From the NCBI GenBank assembly GCA_016871335.1, contig VFZF01000009.1:98267-148595 (forward strand): a stretch of DNA of 50,329 nt, given 5' to 3'. The stretch's first letter is position 1. Each line of letters begins with the position of its first letter. Under the pieces are notes generated by a model that did not search any database, was not told where the DNA came from, and saw only the letters and a program-made list of their open reading frames with translations. Shown here piece after piece: positions 24,032-35,190 of this stretch. The translations under genes and the position numbers were made by a program. This DNA comes from Acidimicrobiia bacterium. Its GTDB lineage: Bacteria > Acidobacteriota > Vicinamibacteria > Vicinamibacterales > SCN-69-37.

Positions 24032-25393
24032 TCAGCCCAACAGGTCAAGCGCGGTGAACACAATGATCATGAAGATTGCCGCGGGGCACACCCAGCGAAT
24101 CAGGAAGCCCCAGAGGGCCGCACCGGGCATGGCGCCTCCCGTGTTGAGTTCTTCGAGCGCCTTGTCGACGCGCCAGACGTGGCCCACGAAGATCGACAGC
24201 AGGAAGCCGCCGACCGGCAGGGCGAAGTCGTTCCAGATGATCGCCATCAGATCGAGGAAGCCCATGCCGACGCCGGGCAGGCTCGAGAAAAACGCCGAGG
24301 CGCCGTTGCCGAGCGCGGAGGGAAGTGCCAGCGTGAACGTGATGGCGGTCAACACGTAGACCGCCTTCTTGCGTTCCCAGCCGCGTGAGTCGATCAGGTG
24401 CGAGGTCGGCACTTCGAGCAGCGAAATGGTCGACGTGATGGCCGCGAAGAGCAGCATCACAAAAAACGCCACGCCCACCAACGTGCCGCCGGGCATCGTG
24501 GCGAACAACTGTGGCAGGACCACAAAGATCAGGCCGGGGCCGCTGGAGTTGGGGTCAAAACCGGCCAGGCTGAAACCGGCCGGGAAGATGATCAAACCCG
24601 CCGTCAGGGCGACGGCGGTATCGATCACCACCACCCACATCGCAGACTTTGCCAGGTTCTCGCCCTTCGACAGATAGCTGCCGTACGTGATCATCGCCCC
24701 CATCCCGAGGCTGAGTGAGAAAAAGGCCTGGCCGAGGGCCGTATTAAAGACGCGGATGTCAAAGACCTTCGAGAAGTCCGGGTTGAGGTAATAGGCGAGT
24801 CCGGCTTCCGCGCCCGGGAGCGTGACCGCCCTGATCGCCAGCAGCCCGAGGATGATGAGCAGCATCGGCATGAGGGTCTTCGTCATCCGTTCGATGCCGC
24901 CCTTGACGCCGCCGAGCAGCGTGGCAGCCGTCACGCCCAGCACCAGAGCCGTTAGCCCGACGCTCAGAGGGGCGTTGCCGACAAATTGTCCGAAAAAATC
25001 CCCGGTGGCCGCCGAGTCCCCTGTAACAGCCCCGGTGGCTGCGTAGTAGATATACGCAATCGTCCACCCGGCGATCACCGAGTAGAACGACAGAATGCCG
25101 ACCCCGGCGAGCACGCCGAGCGCGCCGGTCAGCCACCACGAGGTGCCCGGTCTCAGGACGTTGAACGCCCCGACGGGGTCCTTGCCTGTGCGCCGGCCGA
25201 CGGCCAGCTCCGCGATCATGATGGGCGCACAAATCAGGAAGACGCACACCAGGTACACGAGGACAAACGCGGCACCGCCGCCCTGTCCGACCTTGGTGGG
25301 GAAGCCCCAGATGTTTCCGAGCCCGACGGCCGACCCGGCCGCTGCCAGAATGAATCCGAACCGTGTCCCGAAGCTGCCGCGTGCTCCTGCCAT
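24032..25393 (-). CDS. Sodium-dependent transporter (neurotransmitter:sodium symporter family)
   Basis: A 453-residue LeuT-fold transporter with 11-12 predicted helices. The TM1 motif is GSAVGLGNIWGFPTKVGQGG, with the unwound-helix glycine residues. TM6 holds FFSLSLGMGAMITYGSYLSK, and the C-terminal part FALPVGGFLLSIFVG. Substrates of bacterial members are amino acids; the exact one is not predictable. GGAG lies 8 nt before the ATG. Divergent from folD. Confidence 0.92.
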   Translation of the reverse strand: MAGARGSFGTRFGFILAAAGSAVGLGNIWGFPTKVGQGGGAAFVLVYLVCVFLICAPIMIAELAVGRRTGKDPVGAFNVLRPGTSWWLTGALGVLAGVGILSFYSVIAGWTIAYIYYAATGAVTGDSAATGDFFGQFVGNAPLSVGLTALVLGVTAATLLGGVKGGIERMTKTLMPMLLIILGLLAIRAVTLPGAEAGLAYYLNPDFSKVFDIRVFNTALGQAFFSLSLGMGAMITYGSYLSKGENLAKSAMWVVVIDTAVALTAGLIIFPAGFSLAGFDPNSSGPGLIFVVLPQLFATMPGGTLVGVAFFVMLLFAAITSTISLLEVPTSHLIDSRGWERKKAVYVLTAITFTLALPSALGNGASAFFSSLPGVGMGFLDLMAIIWNDFALPVGGFLLSIFVGHVWRVDKALEELNTGGAMPGAALWGFLIRWVCPAAIFMIIVFTALDLLG

Positions 25394-25447
25394 TTACAGT
25401 CTCCTGCTCCCCGCCCAACTCAAACGGTCCGTGGATGATATGCCACC

Positions 25448-25453
25448 TATAAT
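25448..25453 (+). promoter_or_regulatory. Possible -10 hexamer TATAAT upstream of folD
   Basis: A perfect TATAAT lies 56 nt before the folD ATG. No good -35 is seen at 16-18 nt. Unlike the leaderless cases, folD would have a leader of about 50 nt containing GGAG. Confidence 0.45.
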
Positions 25454-25509
25454 GGCGATGCCAGTCGTTCGTGGTGGTCGGTGTGTGGCAGGCAGGAGCG
25501 GAAATCCGG

Positions 25510-26418
25510 ATGAACGGGACTGAGGTTGCACGGACTATTCGAGAGGACGTCAGGCCCGGGGTGGCCGCCTTTGCCGCAGCACATGGCCGATCGCCCGGCC
25601 TGCACATCGTGCTGGTCGGGGATGACCCGGCGTCGCATATCTACGTGCGCAACAAGGAACGCGCCGGGACGGAGGCGGGCTTGATCGTGCGCGTGCACCG
25701 CCTTCCGGCGGAGGCGACCGTTGATCAGGTACTCGCCCAGGTGCAGGCCCTGAATGCGGACCCGGCGTGTGACGGCATCCTGGTGCAGGCGCCGCTGCCG
25801 GCGGGCATCGGCAAACACGGCACCGAGCGTGTGTTTGACGCGATCGATCCCCGCAAGGACGTGGACGGATTGCATCCCCACAACGTTGGACTCCTCGTGC
25901 AGGGCCGCGCAGCCCTGAAACCATGTACGCCATCGGGGGTCATCGAACTGCTGGACCGGCTCGGGCATCCGATCGCCGGGAAACACGCGGTGGTGATCGG
26001 TCGCAGCGAAATCGTCGGAAAACCGATGGCCTTGCTGCTGCTGCAGCGTGATGCGACGGTGACGATCTGTCACTCCAAGACGCCGGATCTCAAGGACACT
26101 TGCCGACGGGCCGACATTCTCGTCGCGGCGATCGGGCGGCCGGGATTTGTCACCACGGACTTTGTGAAACCGGGCGCTGTCGTGATCGATGTGGGCATCA
26201 ATCGCGTGGACTCACGCGACGCCGTGGTCGGATTCTTCGGCGCCGATCACCCGCGGGTCGCGGACTTCGACAAGAAGGGGAGCGCGGTGGTGGGCGACGT
26301 CCATCCGGCCGTAGCCCAGGTCGCCTCGGCGATGACGCCCGTGCCAGGCGGCGTCGGGCCGTTGACGATCGCGATGTTGCTCAAGAACACGCTGACCGCT
26401 GCGACAGCGCGCGGATAA
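25510..26418 (+). CDS. folD: Methylenetetrahydrofolate dehydrogenase/cyclohydrolase
   Basis: A 302-residue bifunctional enzyme interconverting 5,10-methylene- and 10-formyl-tetrahydrofolate. The catalytic Tyr45 and Lys49 lie in SHIYVRNKERAG. The dehydrogenase region has VVIGRSEIVGKPMA, and the C-terminal signature is PVPGGVGPLTIAMLL. The ATG before NGTEVAR is used, with GGAG upstream; a longer frame from 25471 has no family support. Its last 38 nt overlap the 3' end of coaE on the other strand. Confidence 0.96.
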   Translation: MNGTEVARTIREDVRPGVAAFAAAHGRSPGLHIVLVGDDPASHIYVRNKERAGTEAGLIVRVHRLPAEATVDQVLAQVQALNADPACDGILVQAPLPAGIGKHGTERVFDAIDPRKDVDGLHPHNVGLLVQGRAALKPCTPSGVIELLDRLGHPIAGKHAVVIGRSEIVGKPMALLLLQRDATVTICHSKTPDLKDTCRRADILVAAIGRPGFVTTDFVKPGAVVIDVGINRVDSRDAVVGFFGADHPRVADFDKKGSAVVGDVHPAVAQVASAMTPVPGGVGPLTIAMLLKNTLTAATARG

Positions 26419-26977
26419 CGTCGCGGGTGCGGCGGTCGGTGTCATCCAGCGTTCCCGACGTGTCGATGACGTAGTGCGCGCGGGCGACCTTGTCGGCCAG
26501 CGGCCACTGCGCCTCGATGCGCGCGTGCGCGTCGCTCCCGGAAAGGCCGCTTCGCTCCATGAGTCGCTGCAACTGCTGATCCGGCCGGCAGGCGGCCACG
26601 ATCACGACGTCGAAGTCCTGCTCGTGACCGGTCTCAAAAAGCAGGGGGATATCGGCGAGACCCAGCGGCGCCTCAAGCGCCATAAACCACCGCGTGATCG
26701 CGGCATAGACCTGGGGGTGAATGATGCCCTCGAGGTCATGACGCGCCAGTGTGTCCACAAACACCAGTGCGCCCAACGCCTCGCGGTTGAGTGTGCGGTC
26801 TGCGTTGAGGACTGCGCGGCCAAACCGGTCAACGACGGCTTGAAGTCCCGGTGTGCCAGGCGCGACGACGTCGCGCGCGAGCCGATCGGCATCGATCGTG
26901 GGAACGCCCATCGCTGCGCAGACGGCCAGACAGCGCGACTTGCCAGTCGCGATCCCCCCCGTGAGGGCCACTCGCAC
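26381..26977 (-). CDS. coaE: Dephospho-CoA kinase
   Basis: A 198-residue kinase for the last step of CoA synthesis. The P-loop GGIATGKS is at residues 7-14, with DADRLARDVV following, and the lid region is RLMERSGLSGSDAHARIEAQ. The GTG at 26977 gives the usual family start (MRVALTGG). An in-frame ATG at 27028 would add residues encoded by the GGACCCT repeat, which is unlikely to be real. It is the last gene of the Kdo/LPS operon and overlaps folD by 38 nt tail-to-tail. Confidence 0.92.
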   Translation of the reverse strand: MRVALTGGIATGKSRCLAVCAAMGVPTIDADRLARDVVAPGTPGLQAVVDRFGRAVLNADRTLNREALGALVFVDTLARHDLEGIIHPQVYAAITRWFMALEAPLGLADIPLLFETGHEQDFDVVIVAACRPDQQLQRLMERSGLSGSDAHARIEAQWPLADKVARAHYVIDTSGTLDDTDRRTRDVIRALSQRSACS

Positions 26978-26983
26978 AGGACC

Positions 26984-27026
26984 CGTGGACCCCGAACCCT
27001 GGACCCTGGACCCTGGACCCTGGACC
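26984..27026. repeat. Short tandem repeat, GGACCCT family
   Basis: About six units of GGACCCT/GGACCC(CG)AACCCT separate lapB from coaE. Similar units occur at 36153-36174 and 36280-36300. Confidence 0.8.
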
Positions 27027-27035
27027 ATATGCGTC

Positions 27036-28271
27036 TCAGGCCGCGGCGCCGCCGGGACCATCCGAGTCGATGTCACTGGCGGGGGTGATGCGCTCCTCCA
27101 CGAACGTGTTCCACTCGTGGCACTGCGGGCACTGCCAGAGCAGGCCCGTGCTGCGATACCGGCAGCGCGTGCACACATGCGGATCGAGGTAGAAGACCGA
27201 CTGGCGCGTGGTGTCGATGTAGCGCGCCACCAGGGCCTGCGGCAGTTGCAGCGCCGACAGCAGGCCCCAGATGGCCTGGTGAATCGCGATGGCGTGCGGG
27301 TTGTGTTCGAGCGCCCCGAACAGCAGTTCCAGCGCGCCGGTCGGATTCCCCTGTGACGCGAGATGGCGGGCCAGTGCGGCGCGCGCGCGCCACTCGCGCG
27401 GAGCGGCGGCCGTCAGCCGTTCGCACAAAGCCACGAACCGGTCGGGACGGCCCTGCGCGACATAGAGCGTCTCCAGCCGTTCCAGCGGCAGGTGCGCACG
27501 GTCGGGAGAGACGTCCACGGCCTGTTCCCAGATCGTGGCGGCCGCTTTCTCGTCGCCCTGCGCGCGTCGCACATCCCCGAGACTCAGGTAGGCGGGGATG
27601 ACGGCCTTGTCCATGGCGATGGCGGCTTCGAAGCGACGTGAGGCCTCCGCAAAGTCCTTCCGGCCGGCGGCCTCGAGTCCGAGTTCATGTTCAAGGAACG
27701 CGAGGATGGTGTTGGATCGGGTCTGGGCGGCCGGAGAGCCGACGGCCGCGAGGCGTTGCCGCGTGGCATAGGCGTCCTGCCACTGGTGTTGTTCCTCCTG
27801 CAGCTTTTCCAGGTTGCTCAACGCGGCCTCGTTGGTCGGATCGAGCTTCAGCACCTCGGAGAACGCCTCGGAGGCCCGGTCGACAAATCCCGCCTGCCGG
27901 TAGTCGAGGCCGAGGCAGAGGAGCACGTTGGCGTGTTCCATCGGGTTGAGCCGTGGACGCTGCAGCAGGGCCTGATGCTCCTGAATCGCGCGCCCGACCT
28001 GGCCACGTTCGCGGTACAGGTTGCCCAGCATCAACCGAAGCTCGAGGGCATCAGGATCAAGTGCAAGGGCCGCTTCAAACTGTTCGATCGCCAGATCAAC
28101 GCGACCGGCCACGAGGTAGTTGAGCCCCACAATAAAATGCGGCGTCTGCCGGATGCGGCGTCGATCGACCCACTTGCCCTGGACAAGTTTGTAGCGTTCC
28201 CAGATCTTGCCGCCGGCAATGCCGAGCAGCAGGGCCGTGAGGATCGCGGGCAGGATGTAGGTGCTGTCCAT
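27036..28271 (-). CDS. lapB: LapB (YciM)-like lipopolysaccharide assembly TPR protein
   Basis: A 411-residue protein matching LapB, which is anchored in the inner membrane and tunes LpxC turnover and LPS assembly. One N-terminal transmembrane helix (about 5-23) is followed by a basic stretch. Many TPR repeats follow (about 47-350, starting HFIVGLNYLVAGRVDLAIEQ). A C-terminal rubredoxin-like zinc domain has two CxxC pairs (HVCTRCRYRS, LLWQCPQCHEW). The Asp/Gly/Ala tail is short. The ATG overlaps the kdsC stop by 1 nt. Its place in a Kdo operon fits the role. Confidence 0.88.
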   Translation of the reverse strand: MDSTYILPAILTALLLGIAGGKIWERYKLVQGKWVDRRRIRQTPHFIVGLNYLVAGRVDLAIEQFEAALALDPDALELRLMLGNLYRERGQVGRAIQEHQALLQRPRLNPMEHANVLLCLGLDYRQAGFVDRASEAFSEVLKLDPTNEAALSNLEKLQEEQHQWQDAYATRQRLAAVGSPAAQTRSNTILAFLEHELGLEAAGRKDFAEASRRFEAAIAMDKAVIPAYLSLGDVRRAQGDEKAAATIWEQAVDVSPDRAHLPLERLETLYVAQGRPDRFVALCERLTAAAPREWRARAALARHLASQGNPTGALELLFGALEHNPHAIAIHQAIWGLLSALQLPQALVARYIDTTRQSVFYLDPHVCTRCRYRSTGLLWQCPQCHEWNTFVEERITPASDIDSDGPGGAAA

Positions 28272-28807
28272 TACGTCAGGTGCGCCCGGACGAGCGCCTC
28301 CCAGCGGCCGCGCCCACGCAGAATGAGTTCAATGAATTCGCGAACGGCCCCGTGGCCCGCGACCGTGTGTGTCACGTAATGCACCCGTTGACGCACGTCC
28401 TCACACGCATCGCGTGGAGCGGCGGACAGACCGACGCGTCGCAGGACCGGCAGATCGATCAGGTCATCACCCATGTAGGCAACCTGGGCCTCCTTGAGGC
28501 CCTGCGCCGTGACCAATTGGAGATACGCGGCGCGTTTGTCGGCGACCCCCTGAACGACCAGCGAGATATTCAGTTCCTCGGCGCGCCTGGCGGTGGCGTG
28601 CGACGCGCGTCCACTGAGCAGGCCGACGTCGAGGCCGGCCTTCTGCGCCCAGAGGATGGCGGCCCCGTCGCGAATGGAGAAGGCTTTGAACTCCGCGCCT
28701 GCGCCGTCGATGGCGACGGTGCCGTCGGTGAGCACACCGTCGACGTCCAGCAGCAGCAGGCGGAGGTTGCGCGCGCGCGCTTCGAGTTGATCCGGGGGAA
28801 TCGCCAT
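28271..28807 (-). CDS. kdsC: 3-deoxy-D-manno-octulosonate 8-phosphate phosphatase
   Basis: A 178-residue HAD-superfamily (subclass IIIA, no cap) phosphatase releasing Kdo from Kdo-8-P. The nucleophile motif is LLLDVDGVLTDGT. The second motif Thr/Ser is in VGLLSGRAS, and the third motif MGDDLIDLPVL carries the Mg ligands. Length is typical for KdsC. It lies between kdsD (1-nt gap) and lapB. Confidence 0.94.
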   Translation of the reverse strand: MAIPPDQLEARARNLRLLLLDVDGVLTDGTVAIDGAGAEFKAFSIRDGAAILWAQKAGLDVGLLSGRASHATARRAEELNISLVVQGVADKRAAYLQLVTAQGLKEAQVAYMGDDLIDLPVLRRVGLSAAPRDACEDVRQRVHYVTHTVAGHGAVREFIELILRGRGRWEALVRAHLT

Positions 28808-28808
28808 G

Positions 28809-29783
28809 TCAAATCATCTCAGTGCGCCACAGGTCGTGCAGGTGCACCACGCCCTCGGCGCGTCCATCCGCGGCCACCACGATCACGGAGGTGATCTTGC
28901 GCTCCTCCATGAGTCGAAGGGCCTCGACGGCGAGTACGGTCCGCGGGATCGTGACGGGACGCGGCGTCATGATGTCGCTCGCCGTCTGCGACAGCAGGGC
29001 GGACCCCTGGGTGAGGTGCCGCCGCAGGTCGCCGTCGGTGACCAGGCCGAGCAGGTGGCCGGTCTCGGTGACGACACAGGTCATGCCGAGGCGCTTGTTG
29101 GACATCTCGTGAATCACGTCCGGCATCTTCGTGTGCGGGAGCACCGACGGCAGCGCATCCCCGCTGTGCATGAGTGACTCGACGCGCATCAGCTTCTTGC
29201 CGAGACGGCCGCCCGGATGCAGACTGGCGAAATCCTCCGCGCGAAAACCTTTGCGGCTGGAGAGGGCGAGCGCGAGGGCATCACCCATCGCGAGCGAGGC
29301 CGTGGTGCTGGCCGTGGGCGCGAGGTTCAGCGGACACGCTTCTTCAGCGACGTGACAGCTCAACGACACATCCGCCGCCTGCGCGAGCGTCGAATCCGGA
29401 TGCCCGGAAATCACAATCAGCCTCGCGCCGATGCGCCGAATCGCCTCCACCAGCCGCACCAGTTCCGCGGTTTCACCGCTGTGCGAGAGGGCGAGCACGA
29501 CGTCCTCCGCGCGCACGGCGCCGAGATCCCCGTGAATGGCTTCAGCCGGATGGAGGAAAAACGCGGATGTGCCCGTGCTTGAGAGCGTGGCGGCGATCTT
29601 GTGCGAGATGATGCCGGACTTGCCCATGCCCGACACGATGACGCGGCCCCGGCAGGTGTGCAGCACATCCACAGCGCGGACAAACGATTCCGACAGCTGA
29701 GGAATCAGGCCGAGAATCGCCTGCGCCTCGGTTTCGAGGACCTGGCGGGCGATGTGCAGTGGATCCTGGGGTTCGGGGCTCAT
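28809..29783 (-). CDS. kdsD: Arabinose-5-phosphate isomerase
   Basis: A 324-residue KpsF/GutQ-family isomerase making arabinose 5-phosphate from ribulose 5-phosphate for Kdo synthesis. The N-terminal SIS domain contains GMGKSGIISHKIAATLSSTG and ALSHSGETAELV. Two C-terminal CBS domains (about 205-324) include LGMTCVVTETGHLLGLVTDG. Overlaps kdsA by 4 nt (ATGA). Confidence 0.95.
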   Translation of the reverse strand: MSPEPQDPLHIARQVLETEAQAILGLIPQLSESFVRAVDVLHTCRGRVIVSGMGKSGIISHKIAATLSSTGTSAFFLHPAEAIHGDLGAVRAEDVVLALSHSGETAELVRLVEAIRRIGARLIVISGHPDSTLAQAADVSLSCHVAEEACPLNLAPTASTTASLAMGDALALALSSRKGFRAEDFASLHPGGRLGKKLMRVESLMHSGDALPSVLPHTKMPDVIHEMSNKRLGMTCVVTETGHLLGLVTDGDLRRHLTQGSALLSQTASDIMTPRPVTIPRTVLAVEALRLMEERKITSVIVVAADGRAEGVVHLHDLWRTEMI

Positions 29784-30607
29784 ATCGTGTGGATGGCGAC
29801 GAGTTGGCGGAGCAGGGGTTCCAGCAGGTCCAGCTTCAGCGCGTTCTGGGCATCACTCTTGGCCTTGGTCGGGTCCTCGTGGACTTCCAGAAACACACCG
29901 TCCACCCCGGCGGCCACACCCGCGCGCGCCATGGGGGCAATGTATTCGGCCAGCCCGCCTGTGACGCCGTCACCGCCACCCGGCAACTGCAGGCTGTGCG
30001 TCACGTCGTAAATCACGGGCACCCCGAGCTCGCGCATCATCGGAAACGCGCGCATGTCCACCACGAGGTTGTTGTAGCCGAACGAAAAGCCCCGCTCGGT
30101 CAGGCACACCTTCGAATTGCCGGCGCCGGTGACTTTGGCGACCGCATGTTTCATGTCGCGTGGCGCGAGGAACTGGCCCTTCTTGATGTTCACGACGCGT
30201 CCGGTCTTCGCCGCGGCCACGATCAGATCCGTCTGGCGCGACAGGAACGCCGGAATCTGCAGCACATCGGCCACCTCGGCCACCGATGCCGCCTGCGCCG
30301 CTTCGTGGATGTCGGTCAGCACCGGCACGCCGAGCGCGTCCTTCACGCCGCGCAGGGCCTTGAGTCCCTCCACCATGCCCGGACCACGGAAGGATGTGCC
30401 CGACGTCCGGTTCGCCTTGTCGAACGAGGCCTTGAACACGTACGGCATCCCCACACGCTTCGCGATCTCCGCAATCGCGCGCCCCAGTTCGACGACGTGC
30501 GTCGGACTCTCGATGACACACGGTCCCGCAATCAGGACGAGATCGCGTCCCCCGAGGACGACGTTGTCGGAAATCTGTACTTTCGTCACAACCGCACCCA
30601 ACCTCAC
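29780..30607 (-). CDS. kdsA: Kdo-8-phosphate synthase, metal-dependent type
   Basis: A 275-residue enzyme condensing phosphoenolpyruvate and arabinose 5-phosphate. The sequence LIAGPCVIES has Cys where E. coli KdsA has Asn, marking the metal-dependent class. Other motifs are FKASFDKANRTS, VLTDIHE and NLVVDMRAFP. GTG at 30607 starts the frame; GTG at 30589 is an alternative start closer to the family N-terminus. It is separated from pyrG by a 51-nt spacer holding hairpin copy C. Confidence 0.95.
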   Translation of the reverse strand: MRLGAVVTKVQISDNVVLGGRDLVLIAGPCVIESPTHVVELGRAIAEIAKRVGMPYVFKASFDKANRTSGTSFRGPGMVEGLKALRGVKDALGVPVLTDIHEAAQAASVAEVADVLQIPAFLSRQTDLIVAAAKTGRVVNIKKGQFLAPRDMKHAVAKVTGAGNSKVCLTERGFSFGYNNLVVDMRAFPMMRELGVPVIYDVTHSLQLPGGGDGVTGGLAEYIAPMARAGVAAGVDGVFLEVHEDPTKAKSDAQNALKLDLLEPLLRQLVAIHTI

Positions 30608-30620
30608 CCAACCGATATGT

Positions 30621-30650
30621 GGCCGCCTACAGTTCAGGCGGCCCTACGTA
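30621..30650 (-). repeat. REP-like hairpin, copy C (minus orientation)
   Basis: On the minus strand TACGTAG is followed by stem GGCCGCCT, loop GAACTGT and stem AGGCGGCC. The loop is identical to copy B at 45068-45097. The stem differs at matching positions on both sides, so pairing is kept. Confidence 0.7.
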
Positions 30651-30658
30651 CCCAACCT

Positions 30659-33095
<2,437 letters not shown>

Positions 33096-33168
33096 TCCGA
33101 GCCCAGTGGGAACAACAACTGGCACGAGGAATCTTAACTTAACCGACCGGGTCCGTCGAGAGGTTGCA

Positions 33169-33197
33169 TTGCCGTTGTTCCATGGCGGTGCTACGAT
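33169..33197 (+). promoter_or_regulatory. Possible promoter of the PilP/GspC-like gene
   Basis: TTGCCG and TACGAT are separated by 17 nt, 17 nt before the ATG at 33215. TCCTCC follows the -10; the site is plausible but not strong. Confidence 0.4.
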
Positions 33198-33214
33198 TCC
33201 TCCAGATTCTTGAT

Positions 33215-33733
33215 ATGCCACGCCTGACCTCCGCGTTGCTGCTCGGCGCCGGTGTGCTGGTGACGACCTGGGTGTCGGCACCGGCCGCACCCACCGCGCC
33301 GCCTGTGCGTGTGTCGGCCGAAGACATGGCCGAGATCACGGCGATGGCGCCGATTGCGGCCGAAGTTGAGCAGGAAGTGGAGCGGTTGCGCGCGCAACTC
33401 GCGACCGTCCCGCAGATGCCCACCCCGACCAGGGACCCGTTCAGTTTTGGCGCGCCCCGTCCATCACCGCGCGTCCGAACGGCGACCCCCGTGGAGCCCG
33501 AGCCCACAACGGAACCGGTCGTGGAAGTTGCACCCGCCATTGTCTGGCCGACATTGACCGCCGTCATGGCGGAAACGTCGGGCCAGACGGCCGTCATCGC
33601 CTGGGGGGACGCCATCGAATTTCTGAAGTCCGGCGATTCCTACAAGGACTTCCGCGTGGTCAGCGTGTCGGGTTCCTCAATCGACGTGCACCACATACCC
33701 AGCAACACCACAAAAACGCTATCGCTTCGCTGA
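33215..33733 (+). CDS. PilP/GspC-like periplasmic protein of unknown partner
   Basis: A 172-residue protein with an N-terminal signal anchor (about 5-22). A short helical stretch (EVEQEVERLRAQLATV) is followed by RDPFSFG, a Pro/Thr-rich linker, then a C-terminal beta domain. That domain includes AVIAWGDAIEFLKSGDSYKD and VVSVSGSSIDVHH. The RDPF motif followed by a small beta domain is the layout of PilP and GspC homology-region proteins that bind a secretin. It lies far from both secretin genes in the window. Family call is tentative. Starts at 33164 or 33182 are possible but fit the signal sequence less well. Confidence 0.65.
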   Translation: MPRLTSALLLGAGVLVTTWVSAPAAPTAPPVRVSAEDMAEITAMAPIAAEVEQEVERLRAQLATVPQMPTPTRDPFSFGAPRPSPRVRTATPVEPEPTTEPVVEVAPAIVWPTLTAVMAETSGQTAVIAWGDAIEFLKSGDSYKDFRVVSVSGSSIDVHHIPSNTTKTLSLR

Positions 33734-33756
33734 GTGCACCCGTGCACCCGTGCACG
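33734..33756. repeat. Short tandem repeat, GTGCACCC family
   Basis: Three GTGCACCC-type units begin right after the stop of the preceding gene and end 1-2 nt before TATAAT at 33758. Confidence 0.75.
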
Positions 33757-33757
33757 G

Positions 33758-33763
33758 TATAAT
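33758..33763 (+). promoter_or_regulatory. -10 hexamer TATAAT upstream of icd
   Basis: A perfect TATAAT abuts the GTGCACCC repeat. It lies 193 nt before the icd ATG, so icd would have a long leader, unlike the leaderless cases. Confidence 0.5.
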
Positions 33764-33956
33764 GCCGCGTTTGTCGCGTCCGTGCGGATCGCACCCGTGT
33801 GGTGCAATGTGCTGATGCGGTAGGAAACACGCGGAGAAACGCCGCAGGACGGCGACTTTTCCACACGGTTTTCAACAGATCCTGTGAAGATCTCGTGACG
33901 TTCACGCCGCAACTGGCAGGGACGTGACCTAAATCTTCGGAAAGTGACACGCTCGC
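33764..33956 (+). other. Long untranslated leader of icd
   Basis: No open frame of note lies in these 193 nt. It contains several GC-rich inverted pieces (for example GATCGCACCCGTGTGGTGC). Two DnaA-box-like nonamers, TTTTCCACA at 33857 and TTTTCAACA at 33869, are also present. I recognise no known riboswitch. Confidence 0.35.
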
Positions 33957-35174
33957 ATGACTCCCGCCGCGATTACCCGCACTGAAACCACCCTGCACGT
34001 TCCCGATCAGCCGATTCTTCCTTTTATTGAAGGCGACGGCACCGGCCCCGACATCTGGCGCGCGAGTGTGCGTGTGTTTGATGCCGCAGTGGCGAAGGCC
34101 TACGGTGAAAAGAAGGCGATTGCGTGGAAGGAAGTGCTCGCCGGCGAGAAGGCGTTCTCACAAACGGGGCAGTGGCTGCCTGAAGAAACGCTCGCCGCGT
34201 TTCGTCAGTATCTCGTGGGCATCAAAGGACCGCTGACGACGCCGGTGGGTGGCGGCATACGGTCGCTGAACGTCGCGTTGCGCCAGGAACTGGATCTGTA
34301 TGTATGTCTGCGTCCCGTGCGGTACTTCCGCGGGATGGAAACGCCGGTCAAACGTCCGGACCTGGTGGACATGGTGATCTTTCGCGAGAACACGGAAGAC
34401 ATTTATGCCGGCATCGAGTTCCAGGCGGGGACCGAAGATGCGGCGAAGTTCGCGCAGGTCTTCGAGGCGTCGTTCCCGAAGCTCTTCAAGAAGGTCCGGT
34501 TCCCCGGGTCGTCGTCATTCGGCGTGAAGCCGGTGTCGCGTGAGGGCAGCGAACGGCTGATTCGCGCGGCGATTGAGTATGCCGTCGCCAACGGCCGCAA
34601 GAGCGTGACGCTTGTGCACAAGGGCAACATCATGAAGTTCACGGAAGGCGGCTTCCGTGACTGGGGCTACGACCTCGCCAAGCGCGAGTTCGGCGCGGTC
34701 GAACTGGATGGCGGTCCCTGGTGCACGCTGCCCAACGGCATTGTGATCAAGGACGTGATCGCCGATGCGTTCCTGCAGCAGATTCTGACGCGTCCGGCCG
34801 AGTACGACGTGATTGCCACGCTCAACCTGAACGGCGATTACATTTCCGACGCGCTCGCGGCCCAGGTCGGCGGCATCGGCATCGCGCCAGGCGGCAACGT
34901 CAACTATGTGACTGGCCACGCCGTGTTTGAGGCCACACATGGCACGGCCCCGAAGTACGCCAACCTCGACAAGGTCAACCCGGGCTCGGTCATCCTGTCC
35001 GGCGAAATGATGTTCCGCTACATGGGCTGGACCGAAGCGGCGGACCTCGTCATCAAGGGCCTCGAGCAGGCCATTGACGACAAACACGTGACGTACGACC
35101 TCGCGCGCATGATTCCGGGCTCAACCGAGTTGAGCTGTTCGGCGTTTGGCGACGCGGTCATCAAGAGACTCTGA
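33957..35174 (+). CDS. icd: NADP-dependent isocitrate dehydrogenase
   Basis: A 405-residue E. coli-type isocitrate dehydrogenase producing 2-oxoglutarate. The N-terminal [15 protein letters not shown], substrate loop [13 protein letters not shown] (with the serine phosphorylated by AceK in enterics), [18 protein letters not shown] and [10 protein letters not shown] are intact. It is followed 16 nt later by mdh, a common TCA pairing. GGAAAG lies upstream of the ATG. Confidence 0.96.
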   Translation: MTPAAITRTETTLHVPDQPILPFIEGDGTGPDIWRASVRVFDAAVAKAYGEKKAIAWKEVLAGEKAFSQTGQWLPEETLAAFRQYLVGIKGPLTTPVGGGIRSLNVALRQELDLYVCLRPVRYFRGMETPVKRPDLVDMVIFRENTEDIYAGIEFQAGTEDAAKFAQVFEASFPKLFKKVRFPGSSSFGVKPVSREGSERLIRAAIEYAVANGRKSVTLVHKGNIMKFTEGGFRDWGYDLAKREFGAVELDGGPWCTLPNGIVIKDVIADAFLQQILTRPAEYDVIATLNLNGDYISDALAAQVGGIGIAPGGNVNYVTGHAVFEATHGTAPKYANLDKVNPGSVILSGEMMFRYMGWTEAADLVIKGLEQAIDDKHVTYDLARMIPGSTELSCSAFGDAVIKRL

Positions 35175-35190
35175 GGAACAGGAGACAGAC

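Noticed and set aside
22565-25393. Two adjacent sodium symporters as a transposon-borne or duplicated pair
   Set aside because: They belong to unrelated families (AGCS and LeuT-fold), with no terminal repeats or transposase; ordinary neighbours.
33857-33877. Chromosomal origin suggested by DnaA-box-like nonamers
   Set aside because: Only two imperfect boxes, no AT-rich unwinding region, and no dnaA, dnaN or gyrB nearby. Kept only as a possible regulatory site.
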